In this document: in pieces, positions 23,855 to 36,670 of the stretch
Position numbering within the stretch: position 1 is the first letter of the stretch
Layout: the number at the start of each line of letters is the position of its first letter
NCBI GenBank assembly: GCA_029582165.1
Contig: CM055893.1
Location: forward strand, 23,907,179 to 23,971,178
Reading direction: 5' to 3'
DNA: 64,000 nt
From: Portulaca oleracea
Lineage: Eukaryota > Streptophyta > Magnoliopsida > Caryophyllales > Portulacaceae
Notes under the pieces: model-generated
Seen by the model: the letters and a program-made list of their open reading frames with translations, nothing else
The model's database searches: none
What the model was told of the DNA's origin: nothing
Program-made: the position numbers and the translations under genes

Positions 23855-25003
23855 TCAAAACTTACCCAAGTTATCAAATAGAAATGGATATTTGCTCCTC
23901 ATAGTCTCTTCCAACTCCCAAGTTACTTCCCTTTCTGTGTGATTAGTCCATTGCACCTTAACATATGGGATCTTGCGCGTTCGCAACACTTGTAGTTTCT
24001 TATCCTCAATCCGCACCGGTCATTCTTCATATGTCACATCTTTCTGTAATGTAACTGGGGGAGTTTCTAGCACATGGCTTGGGTCATGAACATATTTTCT
24101 CAACTTGGAGACATGGAATACATCATGCACTCCTGAAAGTGATGGTGGGAGTGCTAGACGGTATGCTACTGGACGAATTTTCTCCAAAATCTCAAAGGGT
24201 CCAATATATCGAGGGCTAAGTTTCCCACGTATGCCAAATCGCATATCTCTTTTGACTGGTGATACCTTCAAAAATACATGGTCACCAACATTAAATTCCA
24301 AGTCTTTTCTTCTATTGTCTGCATAACCTTTCTGGCGGCTTGGAGCCACTCGAAGCTGCTCTCGGATAAGGCGAACTTTATCAGTCATTAATTGTATTAT
24401 CTCTGGCCCTATCAACCTCCTCTCTCCAACGTCATCCCAACAAATTGGCGACCTACACCTCCGCCCATATAATGCCTCATATGGAGCCATTTGGATGCTG
24501 ACTTGATAACTATTGTTATAAGCAAATTCTATTAAGGGTAGGTCCTTATCCCAAGAGCCCTTCATATCCAGCATGTAAACTCTTAACATGCCCTCCAAAG
24601 TCTGAATTGTCCTCTCATATTGACCATCCGTTTGTGGATGATGCGCAGTACTAAAATTTAGTGTTGTACCCAAGGCTTTATGCAGACTCTTCCAAAACAT
24701 AGCAACAAAATGTACATCCCTATCAAACACAATAGAAACTGGAACCCCGTGTAACCTCACGATCTCCCGGACATACAATTCTGCTAATTGCTCCAAGGTC
24801 ATACCAGTCTTAGTTGGCAAAAAGTAAGCAGACTTAGTTAGTCTATCCACTATCACCCAAACCACCGTGTTACCTCTAGGAGTACGGGGTAGAGTAGACA
24901 CGAAGGCCATGTTTATATGTTCCCATTTCCACTCTGCAATAGGGAGAGGTTGCAGTAATCCCCTGTATCTCTGATGTTCAATCTTGACTTGCTAACATGT
25001 GCA
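23855..25003 (-). pseudogene. Chromovirus integrase with C-terminal chromodomain
   Basis: Integrase core and C-terminal part. The second catalytic acid (IVFDRDVHFVAMFW) and the glutamate (TDGQYERTIQTLEGMLR) are present. The first aspartate, normally in an MDFV context, is alanine here (NMAFVSTLPRTPRG). GPFEILEKIRPVAYRLALPP and DVFHVSKLRKYV follow, then a chromodomain-like tail (LRTRKIPYVKVQWTNH, VTWELEETMRSKYPFLF) to the stop at 23855. Chromodomains of this class steer integration to heterochromatin. Two stops in the CxxC finger region (24990-25003) and one near 24018 break it. Confidence 0.88.
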
Positions 25004-26711
25004 TCATTGTGTTATATATTGAGCTGTCTCTCTCTTCATGTTATTCCACCAAAATGTCCCCTTCAAGTCTCTGTACATCTTGGTACTTCTTGGATGAACT
25101 GTGTATCTTGTGGTTTGAGCTTCATTCAAGATCATCTTCTTGATCTCATCATCACTCGGGACACAAATTCTATTCTCGAACCTCAAGGAACCATCATCAT
25201 GAATGCTAAACTTAGACTCGGATCCCGCTGTGATGGCAGCTCTACATCTTTGGAGATAAAGGTCCTTTCCTTGAGCATCCTTGATCGCATTGAATAAGGT
25301 TGGCTGAACTCGTAAATTTGCAAGTAGTGCTCTAGCACCGACCAACTGCATCTCAATATTTTCCCTCTCTAGGTCCGTCAATATGTGTCGTTGAGAGGTA
25401 ATTAAGGCAGCCACATTGCTTGATTTCCTACTCAAGGCATCTGCAACAACATTAGCCTTTCCTGGGTTGTAATTGATGGTCAAATCATAGTCCTTCAGCA
25501 ACTGAAGCCATCTACATTGTCTCATATTTAAATCCTTCTGTGTAAACAAGTACTTCAGGCTCTTATGATCTGTATATACCTCACATGCTTCCCTATACAA
25601 ATAATGTCTCCATATCTTCAATGTAAAAACAACAGCTGCAAGTTCTAAGTCATGAGTAGGGTCGTTCACCTCATATGGTTTTAATTGTCGAGATGCATAG
25701 GCAATAACCTTCCCTCCTAGCATAAGCACACAACCCAGACCTTTCTTTGAAGCATCACTATAAATTCTAAACCCTTGTCCACTTGTCGGTAAGGTAAGCA
25801 TAGGGGTAGAGACCAATCGCTTCTTCAATTCTTGGAAACTCCTTTCACACTCGTCCGTCCACTCATAATGAACACCATTCCTTGTCAAACGAGTCAAGGG
25901 TGATGCTAACAAGGAAAACGCCTCAACAAATCTTCTATAATAGCCAGCAAGGCCCAAAAAGCTTCGAATTTCAGTGACACTGTTTGGTCTACCCCAATTC
26001 ACAATGGCCTCAACTTTCTTTAGGTCAACAGAGATACCATCCTTGTTCACTACATGCCTTAGGAAGGTAACATTGTCCAACCAAAACTCACATTTCTTCA
26101 ATTTACCAAAAAGTTTCTCCTCTCTTAAGGTTTCTAACACAAGTCTCATATGATTTTCATGCTCCTCATCACTTCGAGAGTACACTAGAATATCATCAAT
26201 GAAAACCACAACAAATTTGTCTAAGAAGGCTCGAAAGACTCTATTCATGAGATCCATAAATACAGCAGGAGCATTAGTTAACCCAAAAGGCATTACTAGG
26301 AATTCATAATGGTCGTACCTGGTGCGAAAAGTTGTTTTAGGTATATCCTCAGCCTTAACCTTCAGTTGGTGGTATCCCGACCATAGATCAATTTTCGAAA
26401 ACACCTGGGCACCTTGAAGTTGATCATATAGATCGTCAATCCGAGGTAATGGGTATTTGTTCTTCACAGTCACCTTGTTCAACTCACGATCGTCAATGTA
26501 GAGCCGAAACGACCCATCCTTCTTCTTCACAAAAAGACCGGTACACCCCAGGGTGAGACACTTAGTCTAATAAAGCCTTTATCAAGTAACTCTTGCAATT
26601 GCTCCTTGAGCTCCTTTAGCTCAGCTGGTGCCATTCTGTAAGGGGCCTTAGAATCAGTGCAGTGTCGGGAGTCAAGTCAATAGAAAATTCCACCTCTCTA
26701 TTTGGAGGTAC
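25004..26711 (-). pseudogene. Chromovirus reverse transcriptase and RNase H
   Basis: The RT shows [20 protein letters not shown], then [20 protein letters not shown] and the catalytic [20 protein letters not shown]. The connection segment ([17 protein letters not shown]) leads to RNase H ([48 protein letters not shown]) and VVADALSRK. The catalytic residues from 26530 down look intact over one 508-codon stretch. The N-terminal RT part (26531-26711) is frameshifted. The end of the frame runs into the integrase zinc finger. Confidence 0.9.
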
Positions 26712-27312
26712 TCATGGCAGATCTTCTGGAAAGACATCTGGATACTCTCTCACAATTGGTATCTCCTCTATCTTTTGGTCTTTCTCTTGGGTAGCAGTGA
26801 CCAATGCTAAGAAGGCTTGGCACCCCTTCTTAATTAATTTAGAGGCTTTCAGAGTGGAGATAACACTAAGCGACCCATAAGCTCCATTCCCTACAAAGTT
26901 AAACTCGAGCATCCGTGGTATTTGGAAGTTCACTAGCTTCCCTCTACAATCCAAGGTAGCATAATGCTTGGACAACCAATCCATCCCCTATATTACATCA
27001 AAGTCATATATCTCCATAATAATAAGATCAGCCAAATGTTTTCTGCCCCCGATTATCACATGACCACTTTTGCACTTCCTGTCTACAATTAGCACACTAC
27101 CCGTAGGTGTACTGACACATAATACTTCTTCTAACAATACATGGAGGAAGTTGTACTTTTTGACAAAATTTGTGGATATAAAAGAATGTAATGCACCAGG
27201 ATCGAATGACACATGAGCATAAGTTGATTTAACGACAAGAATACTGGACACGACATTGTTAGAGGCTTCGCAGTCTTGCTGAGTCAGCACATAAACTCTT
27301 CTATTAATGCAA
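26712..27312 (-). pseudogene. Chromovirus aspartic protease
   Basis: Retropepsin-like region. The active-site context VSFDPGALHSFISTNF has DPG where relatives have DSG, so a conserved active-site position is changed. The protease tail leads to GMDWLSKHYATLDCRGK, a standard chromovirus marker. A TAG just before that motif (about 26987) ends the frame, so the downstream Pol would be lost. It continues to VREYPDVFPEDLP, the usual entry into RT. Confidence 0.83.
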
Positions 27313-28503
27313 GGCCTTCCTCCCCTCTGGCTGCTGCTTGGAGTTTGTATCGTCTGGGTATAGGTTGAAGCGACTTGTGCGGGGATGGAGCGAGATCCTT
27401 GAGACCCTTGCACTGTGCTAGCCGAGTCACTTTGAGGGCACTCAGCAACTCTATGATCAATGTTGCCACACCGAAAGCAACCACCACTTAACCATCTACA
27501 GTCATCTGTCGGGTGAGCTCTTCCACAATGGCGGCATGTAACCTTGGCTGGTTGATTGCTTTCTCGTTGAGATTCCTGGTTGGAGTACCCACTTCGAGGC
27601 CCAGCTGAATGCCCACCTCGGCGGGATGGTTTCTCCCGGAAACCAGCCATGCTACTACCCTGTTGTGAAGGCTCCTGTCGGGGAAGCTTACTGGAAGGAG
27701 GTGGCTTCGAAAATCCTCCCTTGTCTTGCCTGTCAGTAGTGTTCCTATCTCTGTCCTTCCTCCTATCATCGCAATACTTACGATCTTCTATCTCTTTTGT
27801 GATAAGGTACATATTCTTTGCTCCGTCAACAAGGTCTGCGAAGCTATCTGGCCGACTGCTGCAAGTTGTACTCGAATATTATCATTTAGGCCCTCGCTAA
27901 ACCTCCTCATTTTGCTCTGTTCATCAGCCACTAGTGTCGGAGCAAACCTTGATAGTCGATCAAATTCTACTTCATACTCATCCACACTTCTACGCCCTTG
28001 CTTTTTATCAATGAACTGCCTCTCTAGCTCCCTTCTTCGAACATTGGGGAAGTATTTAGCATAAAATTCTTGACAGAACATTTCCCAAGTGAAAGAGGTC
28101 TAATCATTCTCGTGGCTGCGCTCTACAGACTTCCACCAATGGCGAGCACTGCCTTGCAGAAAGTTTACAGCATAATCAATTTACTCTTCCTCTGAATAAT
28201 GAAAACCTCGAAAAGCCTTCTCCATATCATCAATCCAGTTCTCAGCCTCGATAGGGTCAGTATTGCGAGAAAATGGTTTAGGAGCTATCTTCAGGAAATC
28301 GACCAGCCCCTTGACAGTAGTTGAAGATGAACCATTACTGTGTATAGTACCCGTTGTTGTTGTTGGGTAACGAAGGATGAGAAGTCTTGCATAAACTTCA
28401 GCATAACCTCTTAAGGGTCAAGTAGGAGTGTCTCATTTTGGGGCTCCTCTTCTGCCCTCTCGACAGACCTGCGCTTACGACTTCTCCTCCTACCCAAAGA
28501 CAT
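27313..28503 (-). pseudogene. Chromovirus gag
   Basis: The start is the ATG at 28503 with a very basic N terminus (MSLGRRRSRKRRSVERAEEE). The Retrotrans_gag core is at 27788-28081 (FCQEFYAKYFPNVRRRELER, VDEYEVEFDRLSRFAPTLV). A basic Gly/Ser/Gln-rich linker follows, and two CCHC-like knuckles: CRHCGRAHPTDDC and CFRCGNIDHRVAEC. Stops occur near 28410 and 28084, and a frame change lies near 27790. Gag would form particles and bind the RNA. Confidence 0.87.
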
Positions 28504-28719
28504 ACTGAAAAACGAAAATGTTACTTATAGGTTTCCTGAAGCTAAGAAAACTCAGCAAAATTAGAAGTTGACCATCATAGCAAAATCACATAAAGCGTTA
28601 GGAACATAAGCCACAAAGGCTAGAACCTCTAAAACCCAGAGTTAATTCACTCTAAGATCCTAATCCCAAGGCATCTTTACTAAGGCTAAACCCAAGACGA
28701 CAAGAGATTGGCAAACCTA

Positions 28720-28731
28720 GCTCTGATACCA
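28720..28731 (-). other. Primer-binding site of the chromovirus (initiator tRNA-Met)
   Basis: The minus strand reads TGGTATCAGAGC, a perfect 12-base match to the plant iMet type, seven bases from the LTR end at 28739. Confidence 0.9.
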
Positions 28732-28738
28732 CTAAATC

Positions 28739-30217
28739 TGTCACGCCCTGAACTGAGGGGTAACAAACGTCGCACACTTGCAGTACTAAGGGTTCTACAA
28801 GCATGCAAGGCTAAACTATAACAAAGGGAAAACAAGTCCTTTAACAACTCACAATCCCAAAATAATAATTGGTACAACCCAACAAGAGTCCAAAAATAAT
28901 ATCCGAAAATCTCAAATACTAACAGGAAGTTTATAGCCCAAAGGTTCGATTCGATATCAAAATAAAAATTCTACTAAACTAAGAAATATCTCCATAGCTC
29001 CAAAATAAAGGCTTGAACCCATGACTCCTCTCTTGACACTTATGTATTGATAAGAGTAGAACCTGAAAAAAAAATGGAAGATGAAAGGATGAGCTCGAGA
29101 GCCCAATAAATAGCGTAACAGCACTCCTTTAGCCGGGTTAGGCATGCACGTAAAACATAGGCTGCGTCGGAGTTAATAAATAATTTACTAAAAAAACATG
29201 ACTGGGTTTTTCAAATAACTTACTTAACTCAAAAACCTTGAAAGTGTACCAAAGTATTCCCAAGTGATTTAGCGATAGAATAACACAAAATATCAAAGCT
29301 TAGCGGTCACAAATACAGAACACACTTTAGGGCTAAGGCCACTACTAGCCCAGTGGCATGGGCAACAGAAACCACCACTAGCCTGGTGGCATGGGCAACA
29401 GAAAATAACAGACACAATTGGGCACAACAGAGTACAGATACATATGTCAGAATACTGAATAGCGTGCATACAAGTCGATCGACAGGTCCAGTGCATATCT
29501 TAACTGGCTACGGTAGAAGAAATAGCCCAAACAAAACCAGTAACTTGAACATCAAAACATACAAATAGTACCCAGTCAAGTAATTTAGGATGACAAATAA
29601 ATCAGAATCACAAAGTCACTAATACAGCGGAAGGTTCAAATAAATTAAATACTAAAACTACTATTTGAAATAGATAAATTAGAAATACAGTGTCAAAAGT
29701 ACGGAAACAACTTAGTAACAATATACTTGCAAAATATTAATTAAAATTACTACCAATGGTTCCAATATTAAATAAATGTCAAAATATGAACTTAACTTAT
29801 AAAATTGACATAGAAAAACTCACCTTGTAAATACATAAATCAATACGGAGTGAAGACAAATCTTTCGGATATAAATATAACAAAATAATATAATTAAATA
29901 ATAGCATGCCAACCCGATTTAACAAAAATAAACTTACCGAAAAATGGAGGTTACAAAACAATATTTTTGGCACGAAAAGAACTAAATAAGTATCACACCA
30001 CTTACCTGAAACACCAAACTCTAATGACCTACACCAATGAACAAGATCACCTTTGCTACATCTCAAATGAATTAGTGCTCCCTACTGCTATCTTCTCCTC
30101 GCCTAGGGCTAACGACGGGCGGTGGAGAATTGTTTTCCGAAGAGGTGGGTTTAAATAATTAGGAGGGTTGGGTTTTGGTTAGTGTAAGTATATTAGGAGG
30201 GCAGCTAAAATACTACT

Positions 30218-30248
<31 letters not shown>

Positions 30249-30301
30249 TGATGACAATAATAATAATTTTTTTTTCCTTCCGGAGAAATCTGGGTATCAC
30301 A
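28739..30301 (-). repeat. 5' LTR of the chromovirus (1563 bp)
   Basis: Minus strand from TGTGATACCC at 30301 to GGGCGTGACA at 28739. It has TG...CA ends and is the intact twin of the CACTA-split 3' LTR. It contains an AAT microsatellite (30222-30268) and a splice-donor-like CAG/GTAAGTGG near 30003, so its leader may be spliced. Confidence 0.93.
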
Positions 30302-31638
30302 GAAACTTAGTTTGGACATATTCAAACAATTCATAAACTTAGAAACTCTCAAGTAGTATACCATTCATACTTCAAAACGTTTCAAAGCTATTCTACATAA
30401 GAACATAACACTTTCAATATTTGAAGAATAACACAAACACTTCAAAACACTTCAAAACATTGCCTTTTTCCATCTGTTCATAACCATAATATATAACCGT
30501 TTACAATGAATCAACGGTTTAATATATTCCGTCCTTTTTTTCCATTGTACGAAAATATCGTTGCCATGGGCGTAGGGTACTTTCAGCACTTTCCAGTCGG
30601 GGCTGGTTCCCCCTTAAGACAGTTAGTTTAATTTCTCAGGAAATCCCTAACGTCAATTGACTTTATATACCTAGCCGATTCGATTTCCCTGTACAGGTGG
30701 TATCCCGACTTTCCAATTAGTCCCTAATACCTAGTGCAATATACCTAGCCCGAAAATCATTTCAATACTGATACATTGCTTAAAATTCCATACCATACAC
30801 TTCTCATCCAAATAGCTTTCTAAAATCTCGTACATATATATAAATAAAATAGGAATACACATGTCATACAAATCGAAATAGTTCACGTCATTTTCCAATT
30901 TTTCCCCATTCAAGAAGTAAAATCCCCGTAAACAAGTTCATAAACCTTTAAAATAATCAATTACCATATAGAAATCAATAACCAACTTAGAATATACATA
31001 AGTATCAAAGTTCAACCATTTCTTCGGATAATAGCTCAAAGAGTCATTCAAAACTCGAGTATACCAATAAATAAGCGTAATTGAGCCCATACAGTCCGTA
31101 TTCAAATAAAGCCTTCTCATTATTAAAAATGGATTCAATACTTCTTAGCGTCTTGAAAACGCCAGTGTCGATCAAAAGCCCTTAAAAACTCATTTGAAAT
31201 ACCTTCTTTTGAATTAAGAGCATAGAATACCTTTTAAGTTCGTATAAACTTCAAATAATTGGAAAAGTATGCACACCGGTACTTAAATTCACTTTTTTTT
31301 TGATAATTAGCGGTTATAAAAGCCCTTTTATAGCAATAAAGAAGTGCAAAAGCGCACTCAAAAGAGCATACAACTCTTGAATAGAACCAAAGATCTACAA
31401 GAAGCCAATACTACACAAATCGAAACAATGAAATTGGCACCTCAGAAAAACTCAATGACAGGCATTGATTAAAGCTGCACTACCAGAATATGAACGGTTG
31501 AGTAGAGCAAAGCCAAGACGTAACACATTGATGATGATAACATGAAATTTACCTCCAAATTAGTGAACAAACCCATCCCTTCTATTGTGCAACTCTAGAA
31601 GAATATTTCATCCCATTGATTATATCAAATCATGGAAA

Positions 31639-32260
31639 TACACTGCAATTGTCATCCACTGCCCTTTGAGAACATACTCTGGGCTCCACAGTAATCAAAT
31701 CTGTTGTCGAACTTACTACATCAAAATCCATCTCAAAAACGCACCTTAGAACCAACCATGTTTCCCAATCACTCTCTCTCTCTTTCCTTGACAATTGAGA
31801 ACCACATTTAAAAGCCAACATCAGATACTAATTTATCAAACAGAGATCAACCCAATCAACCCACGATAACTTTGAGCACCATCAACAATATATTAACTCA
31901 ACCATGGCTATACACATTGTCATCCAGAATCTCCAACCATGCAAACATATCACATCATATCTATACACTGCAACAGCCATCCATTGCACTTAGATAACAT
32001 GCTTTGGGCTCCTCAGCAATCAAAACCAATGCCACACTCACCACATCAAAATCCATCTCAAAGACTCACCTTAGAACCAACCAATTTTTACCAAACACTC
32101 TCCCTCTCTCCTTGACAAAAGAGACCCCTATTTAAGAAGCCAAAACTAGAAACAGATTTATCCAACAGAGATCAATTCAAAGTAGCTTTGAGCACCATCA
32201 ATGATATCGAAACTCAACACAACTCTGAACTCAAACATCACAGGAAAGAAATTAGCAAAC
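31639..32260. repeat. 325-bp tandem duplication in the 3' part of the LINE-like element
   Basis: Copies start TACACTGCAA at 31639 and 31964. They run in parallel through ATCAAAATCCATCTCAAA, CCTTAGAACCAACCA and GAGCACCATCAA, at roughly 75-80% identity by eye. Confidence 0.78.
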
Positions 32261-32377
32261 CTCAACCTACTTCTAATATCCGCGGTAAATGTTCCTGTTT
32301 GATGAATGATTTCAATAACCTTTTCCTCTCCTTTATCCCTAACCCCTAACCAATCCACTGCCCAAGATACAATCTCA

Positions 32378-34137
32378 TTATTCACCACCTTCTAAGGAAG
32401 ATGGAAAACGATTTCCAGGAGATTTTATTCTTCTTTCCCTTTCCTTTACTTTCTTCTTCTTTCTAGCAGAGAGTTTGTCGCAGAAGTATTTCATCGGATT
32501 GATGTTCTTCTTAGCTTTCATGAAACCACTCTCCTTGCCAAAGCTGATTGCCTTCTCAGCTATTAAAATTCTAGCATTAATAATGGAGTCATCATTCGAA
32601 GACAGAGAATAAGAGTCATCCACCAATTCATCATCGAAAACACCATTTCACCTCGGGAAGAGCTTGGGCCAAATTAGAAGCATTATTCAAATGAGAATCA
32701 ATACCATTTACTACTTCAATCGATTTTTCCGTTCCAAGAGCATATTCATTCCCCAATGCTGCAGCAGCAATAATGATTTCATTATCATTAATGACAGGAA
32801 CAACAGCAAGAGAGGCTTCATTGTCTGGAATCAAGGGAGATTCAAGACTTTTCAGCTTCTCCTTATGCATTTCCTCAACTTCAGTCCACGCTTGAACTCC
32901 TAGCGATTGAATGAGCTCCTTTTTAATGCATTTGTTTGATTGTTGAGCTTTGTAACCTCATCAATGCATCCGCTGCTCGATAATCGTTCCAGAAGATCAA
33001 TCAAATGGCCTGCTGATCTACCAGAGAAGTTTTGGGATTGTTGAATGTCATTCTTAGAATTCCAGCCACCCTCAAATCGAGCTGACATTGTTGGGGATTT
33101 AGGAACCACATCAATATTATCATTGATGCTCAAACCATCATCACTAACTTCATTCTCACTGGAGTGACCAGATGACGATTCCACCTTAAAACTTGGATCT
33201 TGAACAATGGTCGGAAAGATGAGATGAGAATTAATCTCCCTGACAAAACTTCTAAATGAACATGAATTAATGTCAAGCAACACTTCACCATCAATTTTGT
33301 GAAATACTTTTGATTGGACTAGGCCTCTCATCACTTCAAATTGATTAGTGGACGTTATGCATCTAGCTAGAGACAATAGCTTCCCCCACGGTTGCAGGCA
33401 CTTCTGAAAGTTATTCCAATTCCAACCATGAGGAGGAACTCTAATAACTTCAACCCACACTCTTCTCAAATCGGCAGATTCATATATAAACCATGGTTTG
33501 ATTTCATAAAACCAATCATTGAGCTCTCGTGGATCCTCTAGTGCCTCCTTCATTTCCCGGGTAGTAGAGAACGTAAGTAGAAACTTGACCCCAGTAATTG
33601 TCGTGATTTTTGAAAACAGACCAAAGTTGTCTTTAATCACCGACGCTAGCGCTTCAAGATCTCTGGGAAACTCAGAAGTGCATACTAGACTTCTCTGAAG
33701 CCACTCCAAGAAATTACTGTTCACACTTCCCGGACTCGAAATTTTGTATGCTCTGATTCTCCACTTGATGGAGAAGCGCTTCTCCTAGGGATCCAAACCA
33801 ACTTACATTTCTTTCTACTGCCTAACCCTCTAGCCCAATCAACAATTAAGTGTTGACCTCTAACAATCTTCTTATGGAGATGATATATACACTGCTCTGC
33901 TTCACTTCTACTCCCAACTTGAACAAAGCCAAAATTGACCATTGAATTCCTTCTGAAAATGATGGTTGTTGATAGAACTTCAGCATACCTGCTCACGATT
34001 CCCTTAAGATGAAACTTATCTAAGGCTCTTGGTAAGTTGCCTATGAAGATTGTCGATCCATCCCATGTTCTATTCAACTCACCAGCCTCACTCACTCTCT
34101 CCTCACTTTCTCTCACCTCACATTCTCTCTCCTCCAT
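32378..34137 (-). pseudogene. LINE ORF1-like protein: RRM plus DUF4283-like domain
   Basis: The start is the ATG at 34137 (MEERECEVRESEERVSEAGE). The N-terminal RRM has RNP2 as TIFIGNLP and RNP1 as VNFGFVQVGS. After a frame break near 33721 a DUF4283-like region follows (FLLTFSTTREMKEALEDP, then VWVEVIRVPPHGWNWNNFQK). Acidic, Ser/Asn-rich sequence comes next and a basic tail (LSARKKKKVKERERR, near 32440). In plant L1-like elements such ORF1 proteins bind the element RNA. Breaks lie at about 33721, 32895 and 32630. It could be taken for a host RNA-binding gene, but the flanking duplication and A-tail argue against that. Confidence 0.68.
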
Positions 34138-34765
34138 CTAGTTTTAAATTCACATACAAAGTCTAACAATTAGTAAAAATTTGAATCACTATATAGAACT
34201 CAAAAGGCCTAATCACGACGTATCTTTGAGATATAAATGTTTTATTCTTTAGTCATATACTCATCCAAGTTCCATTTATGTATGCTATACTCATAAATAA
34301 CCAAATTAAACACATATAACCCGCAAGACATTAATTTATGCATATTATACTTAGAATCAACCCGAATCAATACTAATTCTAAACTTAAATCGAACCTTTG
34401 AGCATACTTAACACATTTCCACACATATAAAGTTCCTTTAAAATCATAATTTAGCTCAATTTCCATAAAAACAATTATAACAAGGATAATATTTAGCATA
34501 ATCAGTCAGTAGTCCATTCTTTTCATCAATCAACCCAAAATAATTTGTTTTCATAAATTACCCCGATCTCCCTCCTCACATACACCATCCCATGCAGACC
34601 TCGACGCTCAATGTTTAACCCAAATACCAACGAACTTCGAACTCAGTTACATAAATCAATCCAACAACTCCAATACAATTAATAATTCCAGGCATATATT
34701 CAGTATTCAAAATCTATTAACTAAACCTGAAACTTAACGGTTATTAAGAGGGGACAGAGATTACC

Positions 34766-35100
34766 CACCTTGATTCCCAATTTGCAGCTGAGGGTTTCTA
34801 TTTGGGACTAGAGTTGGCGGGGAGGCATCGGAAGCATCCAAACGCATTAGACTCAACCCGAAAAACTGCTCAAAGAACTAGCTTGAACCACCCCAACCCT
34901 TCCTCTGTCTCGCGCCAGGCTACCGCGACCATCGCCGCTGCCACCAAGGGTCCCGGATCGTCGCGTAAGTCTCCGACACCACCGTTGCTGCAGCCGCCCG
35001 CCACCGCCACCATCGCACGCCCTCTCTTTTCTCCATATGTGGGTCGCTCGAAGGGAGGAAGAAGGAGCCCGACCTCTCTCTCTCTCTCTCTCTCTCTGCA
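34766..35100 (-). promoter_or_regulatory. GC-rich leader and splice donor of the solo LTR
   Basis: On the minus strand a (GA)n tract (35077-35097) and a GC-rich stretch of Gly/Arg-type codons lead to AATCAAG/GTGGGTAATC near 34768, a plausible 5' splice site. The same layout appears at 45740-46016 in another LTR on the plus strand. No protein is supported. Confidence 0.4.
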
Positions 35101-35759
35101 TATGTGTTCTCTATGTGTGGTTCTGTGAAGGGAAACAGAGGGCAAGCCCCCTCTTTTTTTTCTTTGCGTGAAAAACCCCAAATGAGAAAAGGGAGTTACT
35201 CCCTTTTAATTATCCACTCTTTTATCTCTCCAAATAATAGCTTCTTCCTCTTATTCCATTCCTTTCTCAATCTATTACCTAATTACCTAATAATATAACA
35301 AGTCAACCAACAAGTTTACTCTTCTAATAAAATTCTAATTTTGATAAATAAATAAATAAATAAAATAAAACAATAATAGTAATAATAATAATAATAATAT
35401 CCACATAATTTAGAACTACAACAATTGCTCCCAATCCATAAATAAATAACTAAACCCAAATTAGTTCTTAATCGAGGCAATTACTCTTAATAAAACTCTC
35501 GGATCTTACAGGGTTAATAAGGTAGGATTGAGAGATTAGGAAAAGTTTAATGGAGCGTAAATGAAGGAGACTTAGATTTCATTGTAAATTACATCCTGTT
35601 TTATTCATAAGATAACATTTATGACATTCAAATTCGTCTTGGATTCTAGATCTTCAATAATAATGGCGGAATTCGAATATCTAGATTTTCAGTACAATTA
35701 CTGATTCCAAACTCCAACTTGAACTTACCCCAACCCATAGTTAATTTTTGAGAAAATTA

Positions 35760-35965
35760 CATTTAGCCTACCTGAAGTTTGCTATAATAATTTTTGCACA
35801 CCCACATTTGTGAAATAGTTTTTACCCTACCTCACATAAAGTGTGAGTGTTTTTTTACCCTATCTGAGTTTAGATGTTATAATTATTGTAGACCCCATAT
35901 TTGTTAAATAATTTTTACGTACCCTACCTCACACTAGTTGTAAGTGATTTTTACCTAACTTGCTA
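35760..35965 (+). repeat. Dispersed repeat, two tandem units of about 93 bp
   Basis: Two units with TTTTTACCCTACCTCACA and CACACCCACATTTGTGAAAT-like sequence. A third, similar unit lies left of the nested block at 12790-12875. Confidence 0.5.
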
Positions 35966-36670
35966 TATTATTAAGGGTGTGCTTGGTCGGAGGTTATGAA
36001 ATGAAACTTCATACCTAAAGGTATCAAGGTCTTTTATTTTGTATTTGGTTGAGAATTTAAGAAGTAAAACTTCATATCCATGGGAATCAAGTTCCCCCCA
36101 TTTGAGAGAGGCTTGATACATCTTCTTTTTGTGAGGTTTCACATCTCATTCTTTAAAATACAAATATTTATCATCAAAAATAAAAATAATTTGTACCAAT
36201 AATTTTATTTTCATATTTTCATTTAATTAACCTTTGAATCCATTTTCAATAAAAATAAAATTAAATAATAATTAAATTGAAAATAAAAATAAAAATAAAA
36301 ATAAAAATAATAAAGTGAAATTATAATGTTAAAGCCAAAAGTTAAAAATTAACAATTAATTTGACAATAATAATAATATTATTTATTATTGAACTTCGTT
36401 CAATATTTAGATCAAACAATAACAATCACCTCGACTAAATGTAATTAACTTGAAGATAACTATGGGGTGGGGGAAAGTTTAATTTGGAGTTTAGTATCCT
36501 TCTGTTTGGTAGTTGATACATGGCTCGTGCCTATGTCTATATTCTGTGAACTTCTATGGTATGAGGCAAAACACCAAGCTCACTTTTATATTCTTATCGC
36601 TCCTTTGCTTTTGATATTTATTTGCTTATTAATTCGATTACATTAATTAACCACATCCCTTTTAGCTTAG

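Larger units (their letters stand above)
31293..34143 (-). mobile_element. LINE-like retroposon with ORF1 only ('half-LINE'), TSD TTAAATTCAC
   Basis: A 10-bp direct repeat TTAAATTCAC flanks it (31283-31292 and 34144-34153). On the minus strand the insert ends in an A9 tail next to the left repeat, so it entered by target-primed reverse transcription. The 2851 bp hold an ORF1 with an RRM and a DUF4283-like region, then about 0.85 kb of 3' sequence with a tandem duplication. No endonuclease or reverse transcriptase ORF2 is present. The 5' end lies only about 7 nt before the ATG. It sits inside the 3.3-kb solo LTR. Confidence 0.78.

Noticed and set aside
32378..34137. Host RNA-binding (RRM) protein gene
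   Set aside because: A 10-bp target duplication and an A-tail flank the region and the DUF4283-like part is typical of LINE ORF1, so a retroposon explains it better.
34802..35181. ORFs on both strands in the GC-rich stretch
   Set aside because: Low-complexity leader of an LTR with a CT repeat; no homologous domain.
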